From positions 62,001-126,000 of the forward strand of contig JAZRGV010000006.1 of NCBI GenBank assembly GCA_045644465.1: a stretch of 64,000 bases of DNA. Direction: 5' to 3'. The notes below the pieces were generated by a model. It was not told where the DNA came from and did not search any database. It saw nothing but the letters and a program-made list of their open reading frames with translations. Below are positions 8,301 through 17,306 of the stretch, in pieces. This DNA comes from HGM04593 sp045644465. Lineage in GTDB: Bacteria; Bacteroidota; Bacteroidia; Bacteroidales; Bacteroidaceae. The position numbers and the translations under genes were made by a program. Within the stretch, counting starts at the first letter, position 1. Each line of letters opens with the position of its first letter.

Positions 8301-10052
8301 ATGATGGATAAGTTCGATATAAATGGTGAGTATAGGCAAATGCTTTTTCGTTTCCCTATGGGCACAACCTCGCCTGTTATTGGCATAACGGCAAACTTTC
8401 GCGATGGCAATGCAGCTGTTGCCGAGGCCTACTATGCTTCTGTGCTTGAGGCTGGTGGAACTCCATTGATAATACCGCCATACGCAAACCGTAATGCTCT
8501 TGTAGAGACATTAAAGCATCTCGACGGACTATTGTTTACCGGTGGTGCCGATATTGATCCACGATATATGGGTGTGGAGCCCGATTATTCCTTGCTCCAT
8601 ACCATAAATCCAAAACGCGATGAGCAGGAATTATTGCTTGTGTTGCTTGCTATTGATATGAATATCCCTATTTTGGGTGTATGTCGCGGAATGCAACTCC
8701 TTGCAGCAGCTTTGGGTGGTACGGTGCATCAAGATATATATGCCGCTCTTGGTAAAGGATTACTGAACCATGACCAAGAACCGGTAGAGCGTTATGTGGC
8801 TACGCACGATGTCGCGATAGTAAAGGATAGCCTTTTATATAGAATTTTTGGTCGCGAACCCCTTTCGGTGAACACATTTCATCATCAGGCTGTCGGCGAT
8901 GTACCGTCGGGCTTTAGAGTGGTGGCAACAGCTCCCGATGGCGTTATAGAAGGAATGGAAGCTGTGGATGGGCGTGTGGCGCTTGCTGTACAATGGCATC
9001 CGGAACCGTTTATTCTTAACGGCGACCGTTGTATGATGCCGCTCTTTAAATGGTTTGTAGGTGAGGCTTCTCTTTATCGCCGTTCGCGCGAGATTCATTC
9101 ACGCATAGTGTCAATAGATTCGCATTGTGATACTCCTATGCTTTTTGCTCAAGGTTATGAGATGTATGAGCGTAGCGATGTAGCTCTTGTCGATTTGCAT
9201 AAGATGCATGAGGGAGCGCTTGATGTTACCACCATGGTTGCTTATCTCAAACAGGGTGCGCGTGACAAAGCGTCGCTTGCTGCGGCAACAGAAGAAGCAG
9301 ATAAATTGTTGCAGGGTATTGCGGACAAGGTGGAACGTAGTGGTGGCGAGGCTGTCTTGTGCTACAGCCCAAGTGAGTTACCGGCTGTTAAGAAAGCTGG
9401 TAAGAAGGTTGTTATGCGTGCCATAGAGAATGGTTATGCTATAGGTAAGGATTTGTCGAACATTGAACGCTTTCGCAATATGGGAGTTGTTTATATGACA
9501 CTCTGTCACAATGGCGACAATGATATATGCGATTCGGCACGTGGCAATGCCGAGCATGGCGGTCTTAGTGCTTTTGGAAAGGATGTGGTACGTGAGATGA
9601 ATCGTGTGGGTATGCTTATAGATCTCTCTCATGCGGCCGAGAGTACCTTCTGGCAAGTCTTGGAGCTGAGTGAGAAGCCTGTTGTATGTTCCCACTCTTC
9701 GTGCAAGGCTTTATGTAATCATCCGCGCAACCTTTCCGATGAGCAGTTGAAAGCTATCGCAGATAAAGGAGGAGTAGTGCAGATTACTATGTATAGCGGC
9801 TTTTTGCGCGAAGAGGGTGAGGCAACTCTTGATGATTTTATTTCACATCTTGAGCATGCCATAAAGGTAGCAGGTATAGACCATGTAGGAATAGGAACCG
9901 ACTTTGACGGTGATGGCGTAGTTGTTGGTTGTCGCAGTGCTTCCCAACTACTTAATGTAACAAGAGAATTGTTGCGCCGTGGCTATGAAGAGTCTGATAT
10001 TGAGAAGATTTGGGGTGCAAATTGGCTACGCGTGTTGCAGGCTGTACGATGA
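8301..10052 (+). CDS. fusion of class I amidotransferase-like (peptidase C26) and membrane dipeptidase (M19) domains
   Basis: A two-enzyme fusion of about 583 aa. Domain 1 (about 15-255) is a gamma-glutamyl-hydrolase-type amidotransferase (peptidase C26/PuuD-like) with nucleophile motif GVCRGMQLLAAALGG and the His/Glu of VQWHPEPF. Domain 2 (about 270-580) is a zinc dipeptidase of family M19 with DSHCDTPM, LSHAAES, CSHSSCKALCNHPRN and GIGTDFDGDG. Together they could remove a gamma-glutamyl group and then split the remaining dipeptide (glutathione-type substrates); that pairing is inference. I chose ATG 8301 (or ATG 8304) because an upstream TTG at 8268 lies inside the preceding hairpin. Confidence 0.9.
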   Translation: MMDKFDINGEYRQMLFRFPMGTTSPVIGITANFRDGNAAVAEAYYASVLEAGGTPLIIPPYANRNALVETLKHLDGLLFTGGADIDPRYMGVEPDYSLLHTINPKRDEQELLLVLLAIDMNIPILGVCRGMQLLAAALGGTVHQDIYAALGKGLLNHDQEPVERYVATHDVAIVKDSLLYRIFGREPLSVNTFHHQAVGDVPSGFRVVATAPDGVIEGMEAVDGRVALAVQWHPEPFILNGDRCMMPLFKWFVGEASLYRRSREIHSRIVSIDSHCDTPMLFAQGYEMYERSDVALVDLHKMHEGALDVTTMVAYLKQGARDKASLAAATEEADKLLQGIADKVERSGGEAVLCYSPSELPAVKKAGKKVVMRAIENGYAIGKDLSNIERFRNMGVVYMTLCHNGDNDICDSARGNAEHGGLSAFGKDVVREMNRVGMLIDLSHAAESTFWQVLELSEKPVVCSHSSCKALCNHPRNLSDEQLKAIADKGGVVQITMYSGFLREEGEATLDDFISHLEHAIKVAGIDHVGIGTDFDGDGVVVGCRSASQLLNVTRELLRRGYEESDIEKIWGANWLRVLQAVR

Positions 10053-10159
10053 TTCTTGTAAAAATAGCTCTATTAATTGTCTATTATTAAATATTATTAC
10101 CTTTGTGTATGTATTGGAGCAATGAGACATTTTGATAGCATAATTTAAACTGAAATTGA

Positions 10160-10900
10160 ATGAATACTACCGACAATAAACGAACAAATACTCTTAAGGA
10201 CCCTATGGGGCAGGCTATACATGATTTCTATCATACGGGCAAGGCGGCTAAATTGCGAGTGATTTCTTCTATGTTCTATGAGGATGAGATACCTGTAAAG
10301 ACACTTTTCCGTTCTTTCGACAATATGCCTATACAGGAACGTAAGGCTATAGAATTGTGTCGCGGAAGAGTGCTTGATGTTGGTGCCGGCTCAGGTTGTC
10401 ATAGCATAGTGTTGAAGGAACGTGGCCATGATGTGGTGGCCATAGACATTTCCCAACTGTCGGTGGATGTTATGAAAGAGAGGGGCGTGAATGCACTGAA
10501 TGTGAATTTCTTTGACGAGACGTTTGTAGAGAAGTTCGATACATTGCTTTTTGCCATGAATGGTATAGGTATTGTTGGTAAGGTTGAACGCCTTGAGATG
10601 TTTTTCCGTAGCGCACGTCGACTACTTGCTCCTGGTGGCCAACTGTTGCTTGATTCGTCCGATATCAGTTATGTGTTTATGGATGAGGATGGATCAATGG
10701 ATATTGACCTTGCAGCAGGATATTTTGGTGAGATAGACTATACTATGCGATATAAGAACATAAAAGGTGAGCCTTTCGACTGGTTATATATTGATTTTGA
10801 TACATTGTCGATGTATGCCGAGGAAAACGGTTTTAAATGTGAGATGTGTGTCGAAGGTGAGCACTACGACTATCTTGCACGGCTTACACTTAATGCTTGA
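10160..10900 (+). CDS. class I SAM-dependent methyltransferase
   Basis: A 246-residue cytoplasmic methyltransferase. SAM-binding motif I is VLDVGAGSGCHS (about 71-82), followed by the acidic end of strand 2 in VVAIDISQLSV, then LLFAMNGIGIVG and the post-motif RRLLAPGGQLLLDSSD. The C-terminal part (YTMRYKNIKGEPFDWLYIDFDTL) is characteristic of a Bacteroidetes subgroup whose substrate I do not know. It is monocistronic, with a strong shared terminator immediately downstream. Confidence 0.85.
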   Translation: MNTTDNKRTNTLKDPMGQAIHDFYHTGKAAKLRVISSMFYEDEIPVKTLFRSFDNMPIQERKAIELCRGRVLDVGAGSGCHSIVLKERGHDVVAIDISQLSVDVMKERGVNALNVNFFDETFVEKFDTLLFAMNGIGIVGKVERLEMFFRSARRLLAPGGQLLLDSSDISYVFMDEDGSMDIDLAAGYFGEIDYTMRYKNIKGEPFDWLYIDFDTLSMYAEENGFKCEMCVEGEHYDYLARLTLNA

Positions 10901-10906
10901 ATATAG

Positions 10907-10950
10907 AGGACTAGAAAGGCGGAAGAATTTTCTTCCGCCTTTCTAGTCCT
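10907..10950. terminator. bidirectional terminator between the methyltransferase and CotH-protein genes
   Basis: A perfect 20-bp stem (10907-10926 with 10931-10950) around ATTT, followed on the plus strand by TATTTTTTATT. It sits between two convergent stop codons and should serve both genes. Confidence 0.9.
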
Positions 10951-10956
10951 TATTTT

Positions 10957-13900
10957 TTATTGTTGTACTACTACCTTTTCGCCGTCAACAATATATATGC
11001 CGGCCGGTATAACAATTCGGGTTGTTCCTTTTTGGGCATTTATGCTACGCACCTTACGTCCATCAACGCTATATATGTCGATTTTCTGTGGCTCGAGTAG
11101 TGTAATCGTTATGCACTCTCCGCCTTCAATGAGTGATTCTGTACTGTTGTGGCTTATACCTGAAGCCTGACTGAATCTTATATCGTGGTCTCCCATACGA
11201 AGTTCGTTGTTTTCATTGTCAACAAAATATGCGTTGCTTATTTTGATGTAACAATTATCTTCGTTGATAATTTCTGTCGATGTTAGAATAAGCTCTATGA
11301 GTGCGGCTTCATTTGTTGGCATACATTCGTCATTCTCGGAATATGCAGTTATGCGGTATGTGTTTGTTCCCTTTTCGACATATGAGAAATTGTGTTCCGA
11401 TATCGCTTGGCTACTTAAAATGTCTATCAACGATATGCCTTCGGGCATTGTTATATCAAACTGCATTGCCTTATATTGTTCTTCGTTGTACGACAGCAGA
11501 TTGAGGGTGGCGTTATGTACATCTCCAATTTGCATAACCACATCATCGGAATAGAATTCTCCCAAGCTTTGAGGAGTACTGTGCCAATATGTTGCCGATG
11601 GAGCATCGCCCTCTTGTATGAGTGCTGTCACAACGTTGGCGTCGTCCATATCTATAATTCCGTTCTTGTCGCAGTCAGCTTTTACGGAGTTGAACGATTC
11701 GTGAGTGTTTCCATTGAGGTATGCACTGATGAGTGCTGCATCGTGTATGGTAACTTGATTGTTGCAGTTCACATCTCCCGTAACAGCATATATAATATCT
11801 GTAATATCAAATTTTTCGAGGTTCTCATAAATATAGTCCTTTCTGTCTTTTAACCAATTCTTGAAACGCTCTTTGTCGCTTTCGTCAAAACCATATGAGT
11901 TGCCCCAATATGCCGCATTGTTGTTGAAAGAACTTTCAGCAAAAGTATAATAGCTGTCAATGTAATCAATAAGTTCGTCAATTGAGTTGTTTTCTATAAA
12001 CTCTTTCCACACCTTGTAATATTGTTTCTTGAAAGAGGTGTATAATTTAAGGTCTCTAAAGAATGTATATGCCTCAAATGAACTCTTGAATACATTTGCG
12101 TTTGTTTGGCCGTAGCAATATTTGTTTCCGCCGTCCTCGTATCCGAATGCCCAGTCGAAATCCCATATCGGTCCGAACTTTAATTTGGAATCTTCGCTGT
12201 TCTCATCTTCCTTAAAAAGGAAAGTGCTCTTTGGATGGCCTATTTCTTGGTTCAAAGAGAGATCATTTGCAAGGATGAAGCGTGCATATGCATCCATATC
12301 GAGTATATTGTCGATATCTTGGCCTTTTGATACAGCTTTACAAAAGTCATTCATCTGCTGCTTGATTTTCGTGCTACGCGAGTTTGCTGTGCTAAAGTTG
12401 TATTCACTTAAGTCGGGCTCTTTTATATTCACAGGCAATGAGTAGTAATCGGTTTTAAACTTATATGTCTCGTCGTAGTAGGTGTCAAGTTCCAGGAGGT
12501 AACCCATATCTTCATCTATATCTACGCTGTTGTTGGCCAATCCTACCTTTTCGGTAAACATATAGCTACCCATATATAGTCCGTTCATATAAAGTTCTAC
12601 CGGTACAATATGGTTGGTGTACTCTGCTTTTGCCATTTGACCGATTTTCATTGATATTGCATTTGCCATGAGCGAGCCTTTTTGTGCATTTGCAAGTAAC
12701 ACCCAACTCTTGCCTTTGGTAAGCCCGAATGGTTTTACCTTTTCGGCAAACTTAAGGCGATATGGCTTCTTGTCTTGTCCCCATGATGTGTTTCCGCGTC
12801 CTTTTATTTGTACGGAATCTTCAAAATTATCGTATATGCCATAACCTGTTATGCGGAATTTGGCATTCAGGTAATAGTCTTTGCTGGTAACGAAATAGCC
12901 ACCGTCTATGTCAATATCAATTCGTGGAACAGAGTTTGGTATGTCTGTCAACCAATTAATCTTTACTTTGTACTTGTTGCCGTATGGCATTCGTCTTATC
13001 TCATATTTTGCATCTTGTATTTTTTCTGCTTCTCCTGTACTCTTTTCTACAACTTTTTTTATGCGTAATTCCGATATGGCAAAGTGATTCTTTGAATACT
13101 CTCCTCTCGTCTGTAGAATTTTAATTTTTGAATATTCGCCCTGTAGGTCTATGCTGCTTGATGTGAACTCCTGGCTGTATCCTCCAGTTGGCATGTTGTC
13201 AACAGTGTAGTCTAGAGTCCTTACAAGGTTCCAATCATTTCCATCGTTACTTGCATATATCTCCCATACAAGAGGATTGTAACCTTGCTGTGGACGGCAT
13301 CGGTAATAAATCTGCATCTTGCTTATTGCTTCGGGTAAATCAATTGTTATGTAGGTGTTTACATTTACAGTTGCGTTGTTTGCACTTCCCCAAGTAGAGT
13401 GGAAAATGGTGTTGGCGTTATTATCGAGAAGGTTCGCCAAATTCTCGTTCTGTTGTGTAGAGGGTTTGTTAGTATATAGCATGTCTGCGGTGAGTGGCAC
13501 CTCTGTGACTTCTGTGCTTGTAATCACTTCGCTCCATATTTCGTCTTGTGTTTTTATGTTTCTAATGATGTTGTAGCCTGGGTATGTGACATTGTATGTA
13601 ATAGCATTCTTGAAGCTCTGTCGTGTCTCCTTGCTTATTTGCAATACAGTATCGACATAAGCCATAGCCTTGTCATCACTGAGGGTAAAACTTGCTGTCA
13701 GCCATTTGCCAATTGCGTTAAGGTTAAATGTCATATTGTTTGTCACTGTATCGGTAATGGCATCAACATGCAGGTTTGGGTTGTATTTGTTGTTGAACTT
13801 GAACGATGTCATTGTAGGCATAATAGGCTTTATGCTTGAACAACTGTCATACTCCTCTTTATTATAATATATGACATCGCCATTTTTCAATGTGAAGTAG

Positions 13901-15645
13901 AGCTGTCCGTTCTCGATGTATTGTTCACCATTGAGTGATGAAAGTTCATATATGTCAACATCACCGTTTTTAAGGTAAACGCATACAACTTCTTCTTCAA
14001 TAGTATCCTCTTCTTCGTCCTCGCCCTCTTCTGGTATTGTGGTTTCCTTTATTTTGGTATTCTCGAAAAGTTCAATATCTCTTTGAATCTGGCTGTATAA
14101 TGCCTCGTACTCTTCAACAGTGTGTCTCTGGCTTTTGGCGTTGACTATTGATGCCTGTATGCCTTCGAGTATGCTTCTTGAACTTGCCGGATATGTGTCC
14201 TTGATGTAGTTTGGATATGAAGAGTATATGGCATTTGAGTGAATAGTGTTTACTTGCTCGCTATAAAAATCGAGTTTGCTTGCAATGTAACTTGACAGTG
14301 CAAGGAGTAGTTCCTCTTTCCTGCTATCAATTTCGTCAAAAGTTGTTGATGTAGAATTCAAGAATGTCAATGTCTCTGTAATCTTGTTGTTGAGCAATAC
14401 GTCCTCTCCGTTCTTGCAATATTGGTCATAGCTTCCCAAATAACTTGTAGCCTTAGCGATGGTGCTGCTGAGCATTATCTCTGCAATCTGCTGCATAGTC
14501 AAAGCATTCACTTCTAAACTTTCAATATTGGCTTTATATATCGACCAATTGAACGCGATAGGTAAAGAGTAGCCTTGAGTGTAGTCGCCGCTTTCAAGAT
14601 ATTGTTTGTGCTCTGGAGTGAAAATCTTCATTTTTGAATTGACATTGTCGCGCATTTCAGCTCCTAAGTAGAATGTTATCGGTTGGTTGTTGTATGTACT
14701 CTCATAGTGCATCTCAAAGAAGCCGTCATTAATATCTGAAATATTTACGGCAGCAGCCTCTTCGATGTTGTATGTGCTGTATTGCCATCCGTTGAGTCCG
14801 TTGTAGTCTTCATGGGAGTCTTTTATGAATCGGCCCGAGTGTGGCCAATATATTAGATATTTGCCATTTTTATATGGAATAAGCTGCATTATATGTTTTT
14901 CGTTAACCTCGGTATCTCCAATTTCTGCATATTGCATATATATGGGACCACTTCCCCAGTATGTTGAACCATTTGCGGCATAGAAACTTTTAAAAGCGTT
15001 GCTTTTGAGAATAAAGAATTGTCCATCTTTGGCAAGTTCGTTTTCATTGGTAACAGTTTCGCCAAGAGATATACCGGTTGCATTTGTGGCTGGCTTATAT
15101 TGGGTGCCAAGTGTTATGCCCACAACTGTGGGGTCATTCTTCTCCTCTCCAACACGTGTTGACCATTCGAGGCTGAACGATGAAACTTTTCTTGAAAGCA
15201 CAAGTTCAATGTAATGGTAGTCGCTGACAGCGGGCGTTGAGTACATTGAATGGAAATAGCTCTTTATCTCATTGTCGCTCAATGCTGATAGTCCTCCGCC
15301 GTCCTGTTGCCAACTCAAACTGTTGTGGTCGGCATTAGAACTTGCAGTGTATGGAACTTCATTGCCGTTGCCGTCGTACACCTTTAGTTCCGATAGAGCA
15401 AACACGGCATTGTTGCCATTGGGCTTTTCGTTTGAGTATGTTTCGGCAACAGTTACTCTTATGATATCCAAAGTGCCACCTGGGGTGAATACTTTTGAGT
15501 TGAATGTATGGTATAGCTCTCCATAATATGTATTAGCCTCTCCCGGCAGACCATCTATTGGTTTTATAGTGACTGACCATTCCTGTGATTTTGCATTGGC
15601 AAATGACAATATTGAGATACAAAAGAGTAGTAATAGTTTTTTCAT
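10957..15645 (-). CDS. large secreted CotH-kinase / discoidin / dockerin-like protein with T9SS-type C-terminus
   Basis: A 1562-residue exported protein. The signal peptide is MKKLLLLFCISILSFANAKS. A jelly-roll-like region (about 40-180) and a helical stretch with an acidic EEGEDEEEDTIEEE segment (about 535-550) precede an F5/8 type C (discoidin-like) carbohydrate-binding domain (about 720-868). A CotH kinase-like domain follows (about 895-1275) with IKGRGNTSWGQDKKPYRLKF and FGPIWDFDWAFGYEDGG. A dockerin-like calcium-repeat pair (about 1285-1345) has GDVNCNNQVTIHDAAL and DCDKNGIIDMDDA. The last about 60 residues (IYSVDGRKVRSI, GIYIVDGEKVVVQQ) resemble a T9SS sorting domain. CotH proteins phosphorylate protein substrates in spores; the role here is unknown. 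It is monocistronic. Confidence 0.88.
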   Translation of the reverse strand: MKKLLLLFCISILSFANAKSQEWSVTIKPIDGLPGEANTYYGELYHTFNSKVFTPGGTLDIIRVTVAETYSNEKPNGNNAVFALSELKVYDGNGNEVPYTASSNADHNSLSWQQDGGGLSALSDNEIKSYFHSMYSTPAVSDYHYIELVLSRKVSSFSLEWSTRVGEEKNDPTVVGITLGTQYKPATNATGISLGETVTNENELAKDGQFFILKSNAFKSFYAANGSTYWGSGPIYMQYAEIGDTEVNEKHIMQLIPYKNGKYLIYWPHSGRFIKDSHEDYNGLNGWQYSTYNIEEAAAVNISDINDGFFEMHYESTYNNQPITFYLGAEMRDNVNSKMKIFTPEHKQYLESGDYTQGYSLPIAFNWSIYKANIESLEVNALTMQQIAEIMLSSTIAKATSYLGSYDQYCKNGEDVLLNNKITETLTFLNSTSTTFDEIDSRKEELLLALSSYIASKLDFYSEQVNTIHSNAIYSSYPNYIKDTYPASSRSILEGIQASIVNAKSQRHTVEEYEALYSQIQRDIELFENTKIKETTIPEEGEDEEEDTIEEEVVCVYLKNGDVDIYELSSLNGEQYIENGQLYFTLKNGDVIYYNKEEYDSCSSIKPIMPTMTSFKFNNKYNPNLHVDAITDTVTNNMTFNLNAIGKWLTASFTLSDDKAMAYVDTVLQISKETRQSFKNAITYNVTYPGYNIIRNIKTQDEIWSEVITSTEVTEVPLTADMLYTNKPSTQQNENLANLLDNNANTIFHSTWGSANNATVNVNTYITIDLPEAISKMQIYYRCRPQQGYNPLVWEIYASNDGNDWNLVRTLDYTVDNMPTGGYSQEFTSSSIDLQGEYSKIKILQTRGEYSKNHFAISELRIKKVVEKSTGEAEKIQDAKYEIRRMPYGNKYKVKINWLTDIPNSVPRIDIDIDGGYFVTSKDYYLNAKFRITGYGIYDNFEDSVQIKGRGNTSWGQDKKPYRLKFAEKVKPFGLTKGKSWVLLANAQKGSLMANAISMKIGQMAKAEYTNHIVPVELYMNGLYMGSYMFTEKVGLANNSVDIDEDMGYLLELDTYYDETYKFKTDYYSLPVNIKEPDLSEYNFSTANSRSTKIKQQMNDFCKAVSKGQDIDNILDMDAYARFILANDLSLNQEIGHPKSTFLFKEDENSEDSKLKFGPIWDFDWAFGYEDGGNKYCYGQTNANVFKSSFEAYTFFRDLKLYTSFKKQYYKVWKEFIENNSIDELIDYIDSYYTFAESSFNNNAAYWGNSYGFDESDKERFKNWLKDRKDYIYENLEKFDITDIIYAVTGDVNCNNQVTIHDAALISAYLNGNTHESFNSVKADCDKNGIIDMDDANVVTALIQEGDAPSATYWHSTPQSLGEFYSDDVVMQIGDVHNATLNLLSYNEEQYKAMQFDITMPEGISLIDILSSQAISEHNFSYVEKGTNTYRITAYSENDECMPTNEAALIELILTSTEIINEDNCYIKISNAYFVDNENNELRMGDHDIRFSQASGISHNSTESLIEGGECITITLLEPQKIDIYSVDGRKVRSINAQKGTTRIVIPAGIYIVDGEKVVVQQ

Positions 15646-15796
15646 AATGTTGTGTTTACTGTTTTATTTGTATTCGGTATTGCTTCTTGTTGAAGCGGAA
15701 TACACATAATATTATACAAAGAAATGAATTTGTTGTCTTATTTTCAAAAAAAAAAGAGTAATTCTTGTGCTAATAGATGTTTTTACATCTAAATAG

Positions 15797-15826
15797 TTTA
15801 ATGTTGCCGATAAAATACTATTTTTG
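15797..15826 (+). promoter_or_regulatory. predicted promoter of pdxB
   Basis: The -33-like TTTA (15797-15800), an 18-nt spacer and the -7 box TATTTTTG (15819-15826) fit the Bacteroides consensus. Transcription would start near 15833, downstream of the possible TTG start at 15824 and upstream of ATG 15854, which supports the later start for pdxB. Confidence 0.5.
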
Positions 15827-15853
15827 TTTCATTATCAACTATGCTGCCCAAAT

Positions 15854-16885
15854 ATGAAAATTGTTATAGACGAAAAGATACCATATTTAAGGGATGCTCT
15901 TCAGAATCTCGGGTATGATGTTGTTGCCAAGCCTGGTACTTGCATACACCATTCCGATGTAGCCGATGCTGAAGCACTTTTTGTTCGTACACGTACTAAA
16001 TGCGATGCCGGTTTGCTTGCCGGCTCGTCGGTCCGTTTTATAGGTACGGCAACAATTGGATTCGATCATATTGATGCTGATTATTGTCGTGAGAACGGCA
16101 TTGTATGGAAAAGCGCGGCAGGATGTAATGCCGGTGCAGTGCTTCAGTATGTGCAGTCTGTGATATACGAATGGAATCGCTGTCTGGAGGGGCTTGCTAT
16201 AGGAGTCGTTGGCGTTGGTGAAATTGGCTCCAGAGTTGCTGATTGGGCTGCTCAAGTCGGTATGGTTGTTTACAGAAACGATCCGCCCAAGGCAGATAAA
16301 GGGGAAAAAGGATATGTTTCGCTTCAAGAGATTGCAGAGAAATGTGACATTATAACATTTCATCCAACTCTTGAACGCCGCGGTGAATATCCAACTTTTC
16401 ATTTGGCCGGCAAGGCGTTCTTCGACTCGTTGAAAAGGTGCAGATTATTGATTAATGCCTCACGTGGAGAGGTTGTGGACAATGTGGCATTGTTTGATGC
16501 TGTCAATGAATCAAAGGTTGGTGCCGTAGCTCTTGATGTGTGGGAAAATGAGCCCCTGATTAATATGCAACTTCTCGAAAAGGCATTTGTTGCAACACCG
16601 CACATCGCAGGTTATTCTGCCGAAGGTAAAATGAATGCAACAAGAATAGTGCTTGCTGCTTTTTTAAACTTCCTTGGATGTGCCGATGATGTGTATATTG
16701 AACCTTTACCGGTGCCGAAGAATGATGTCGTAATTGCATCATGTGAGCGCGAGGCGTTTTTGTCGCTGTATTCTCCTTTGGCCGACACCGCCATGCTTAA
16801 GAATAATCCAAACGATTTTGAGAGCCTAAGAAACAATTACAAGTTAAGACGTGAACCCTCTGCGTATAAAATAGTGTTAAAATAA
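15854..16885 (+). CDS. pdxB: 4-phosphoerythronate dehydrogenase PdxB
   Basis: An NAD-dependent D-2-hydroxyacid dehydrogenase of the DXP-dependent pyridoxal phosphate pathway, oxidising 4-phosphoerythronate. The protein starts MKIVIDEKIPYLRDAL and is about 343 aa. The Rossmann segment IGVVGVGEIGSRVADWAAQ is near residue 115. The catalytic Arg is in LLINASRGEVVDN, the Glu in ALDVWENEP and the His in ATPHIAGYSAEGK; the HIAGYS form separates PdxB from other family members. I chose ATG 15854 because the predicted promoter overlaps the upstream TTG. It stands alone, upstream of the acpP operon. Confidence 0.9.
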   Translation: MKIVIDEKIPYLRDALQNLGYDVVAKPGTCIHHSDVADAEALFVRTRTKCDAGLLAGSSVRFIGTATIGFDHIDADYCRENGIVWKSAAGCNAGAVLQYVQSVIYEWNRCLEGLAIGVVGVGEIGSRVADWAAQVGMVVYRNDPPKADKGEKGYVSLQEIAEKCDIITFHPTLERRGEYPTFHLAGKAFFDSLKRCRLLINASRGEVVDNVALFDAVNESKVGAVALDVWENEPLINMQLLEKAFVATPHIAGYSAEGKMNATRIVLAAFLNFLGCADDVYIEPLPVPKNDVVIASCEREAFLSLYSPLADTAMLKNNPNDFESLRNNYKLRREPSAYKIVLK

Positions 16886-16959
16886 TGCTGTTTTTTGTGC
16901 GTTTTTGCACATTTTGTGTCCTTTTGTGCAAAAGGTAATCTAAAAAAAATCTTTCTTTC

Positions 16960-16990
16960 TTTGCAATTCATTATTTTTATCATATTTTTG
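16960..16990 (+). promoter_or_regulatory. consensus promoter of acpP-fabF-rnc
   Basis: TTTG (16960-16963), exactly 19 nt, then TATTTTTG (16983-16990): a perfect match to the Bacteroides sigma-AB consensus TTTG-N19-TAnnTTTG. The start of transcription would be about 30 nt before acpP. An inverted repeat TTTTGCACA/TGTGCAAAA (16903-16911/16925-16933) lies 26 bp upstream and could be an operator. Confidence 0.7.
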
Positions 16991-17027
16991 TAGCGGATAA
17001 TTTTTAATCTTTTAAAAAATTACAACT

Positions 17028-17270
17028 ATGTCAGAAATTGAAGCAAGAGTAAAAGCTATTATTGTTGAGAAATTTGGTGTTTCAGAGTCAGAGGTTACTT
17101 CTGATGCTAACTTTACAAATGATTTGAGCGCTGACTCATTGGATAGAGTAGAGCTTATTATGGAAATTGAGGACGAGTTCGGTATCTCTATTCCAGAAGA
17201 TTTGGCTGAGAAAATCTCAACAGTAGGTGATGCTGTAAAATTTGTAGAGGAGAAGGTTGCTGAGAAATAA
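17028..17270 (+). CDS. acpP: acyl carrier protein
   Basis: An 80-residue acidic carrier of fatty acyl intermediates. The phosphopantetheine attachment site is Ser37 in DLSADSLDRVELIMEIED. It has the usual helix pattern and length. It is followed 36 bp later by fabF, the standard bacterial order. It is transcribed from a consensus promoter at 16960-16990, and its strong codon bias suggests high expression. Confidence 0.98.
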   Translation: MSEIEARVKAIIVEKFGVSESEVTSDANFTNDLSADSLDRVELIMEIEDEFGISIPEDLAEKISTVGDAVKFVEEKVAEK

Positions 17271-17306
17271 TTCTCGTTTCTCCTTTATATCACTAACAAT
17301 TCTATA

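Noticed and set aside
11640..11790. Dockerin-like repeats as evidence of a cellulosome
   Set aside because: No cohesin or scaffoldin in the window, and Bacteroidales secreted proteins often carry such calcium repeats without cellulosomes.
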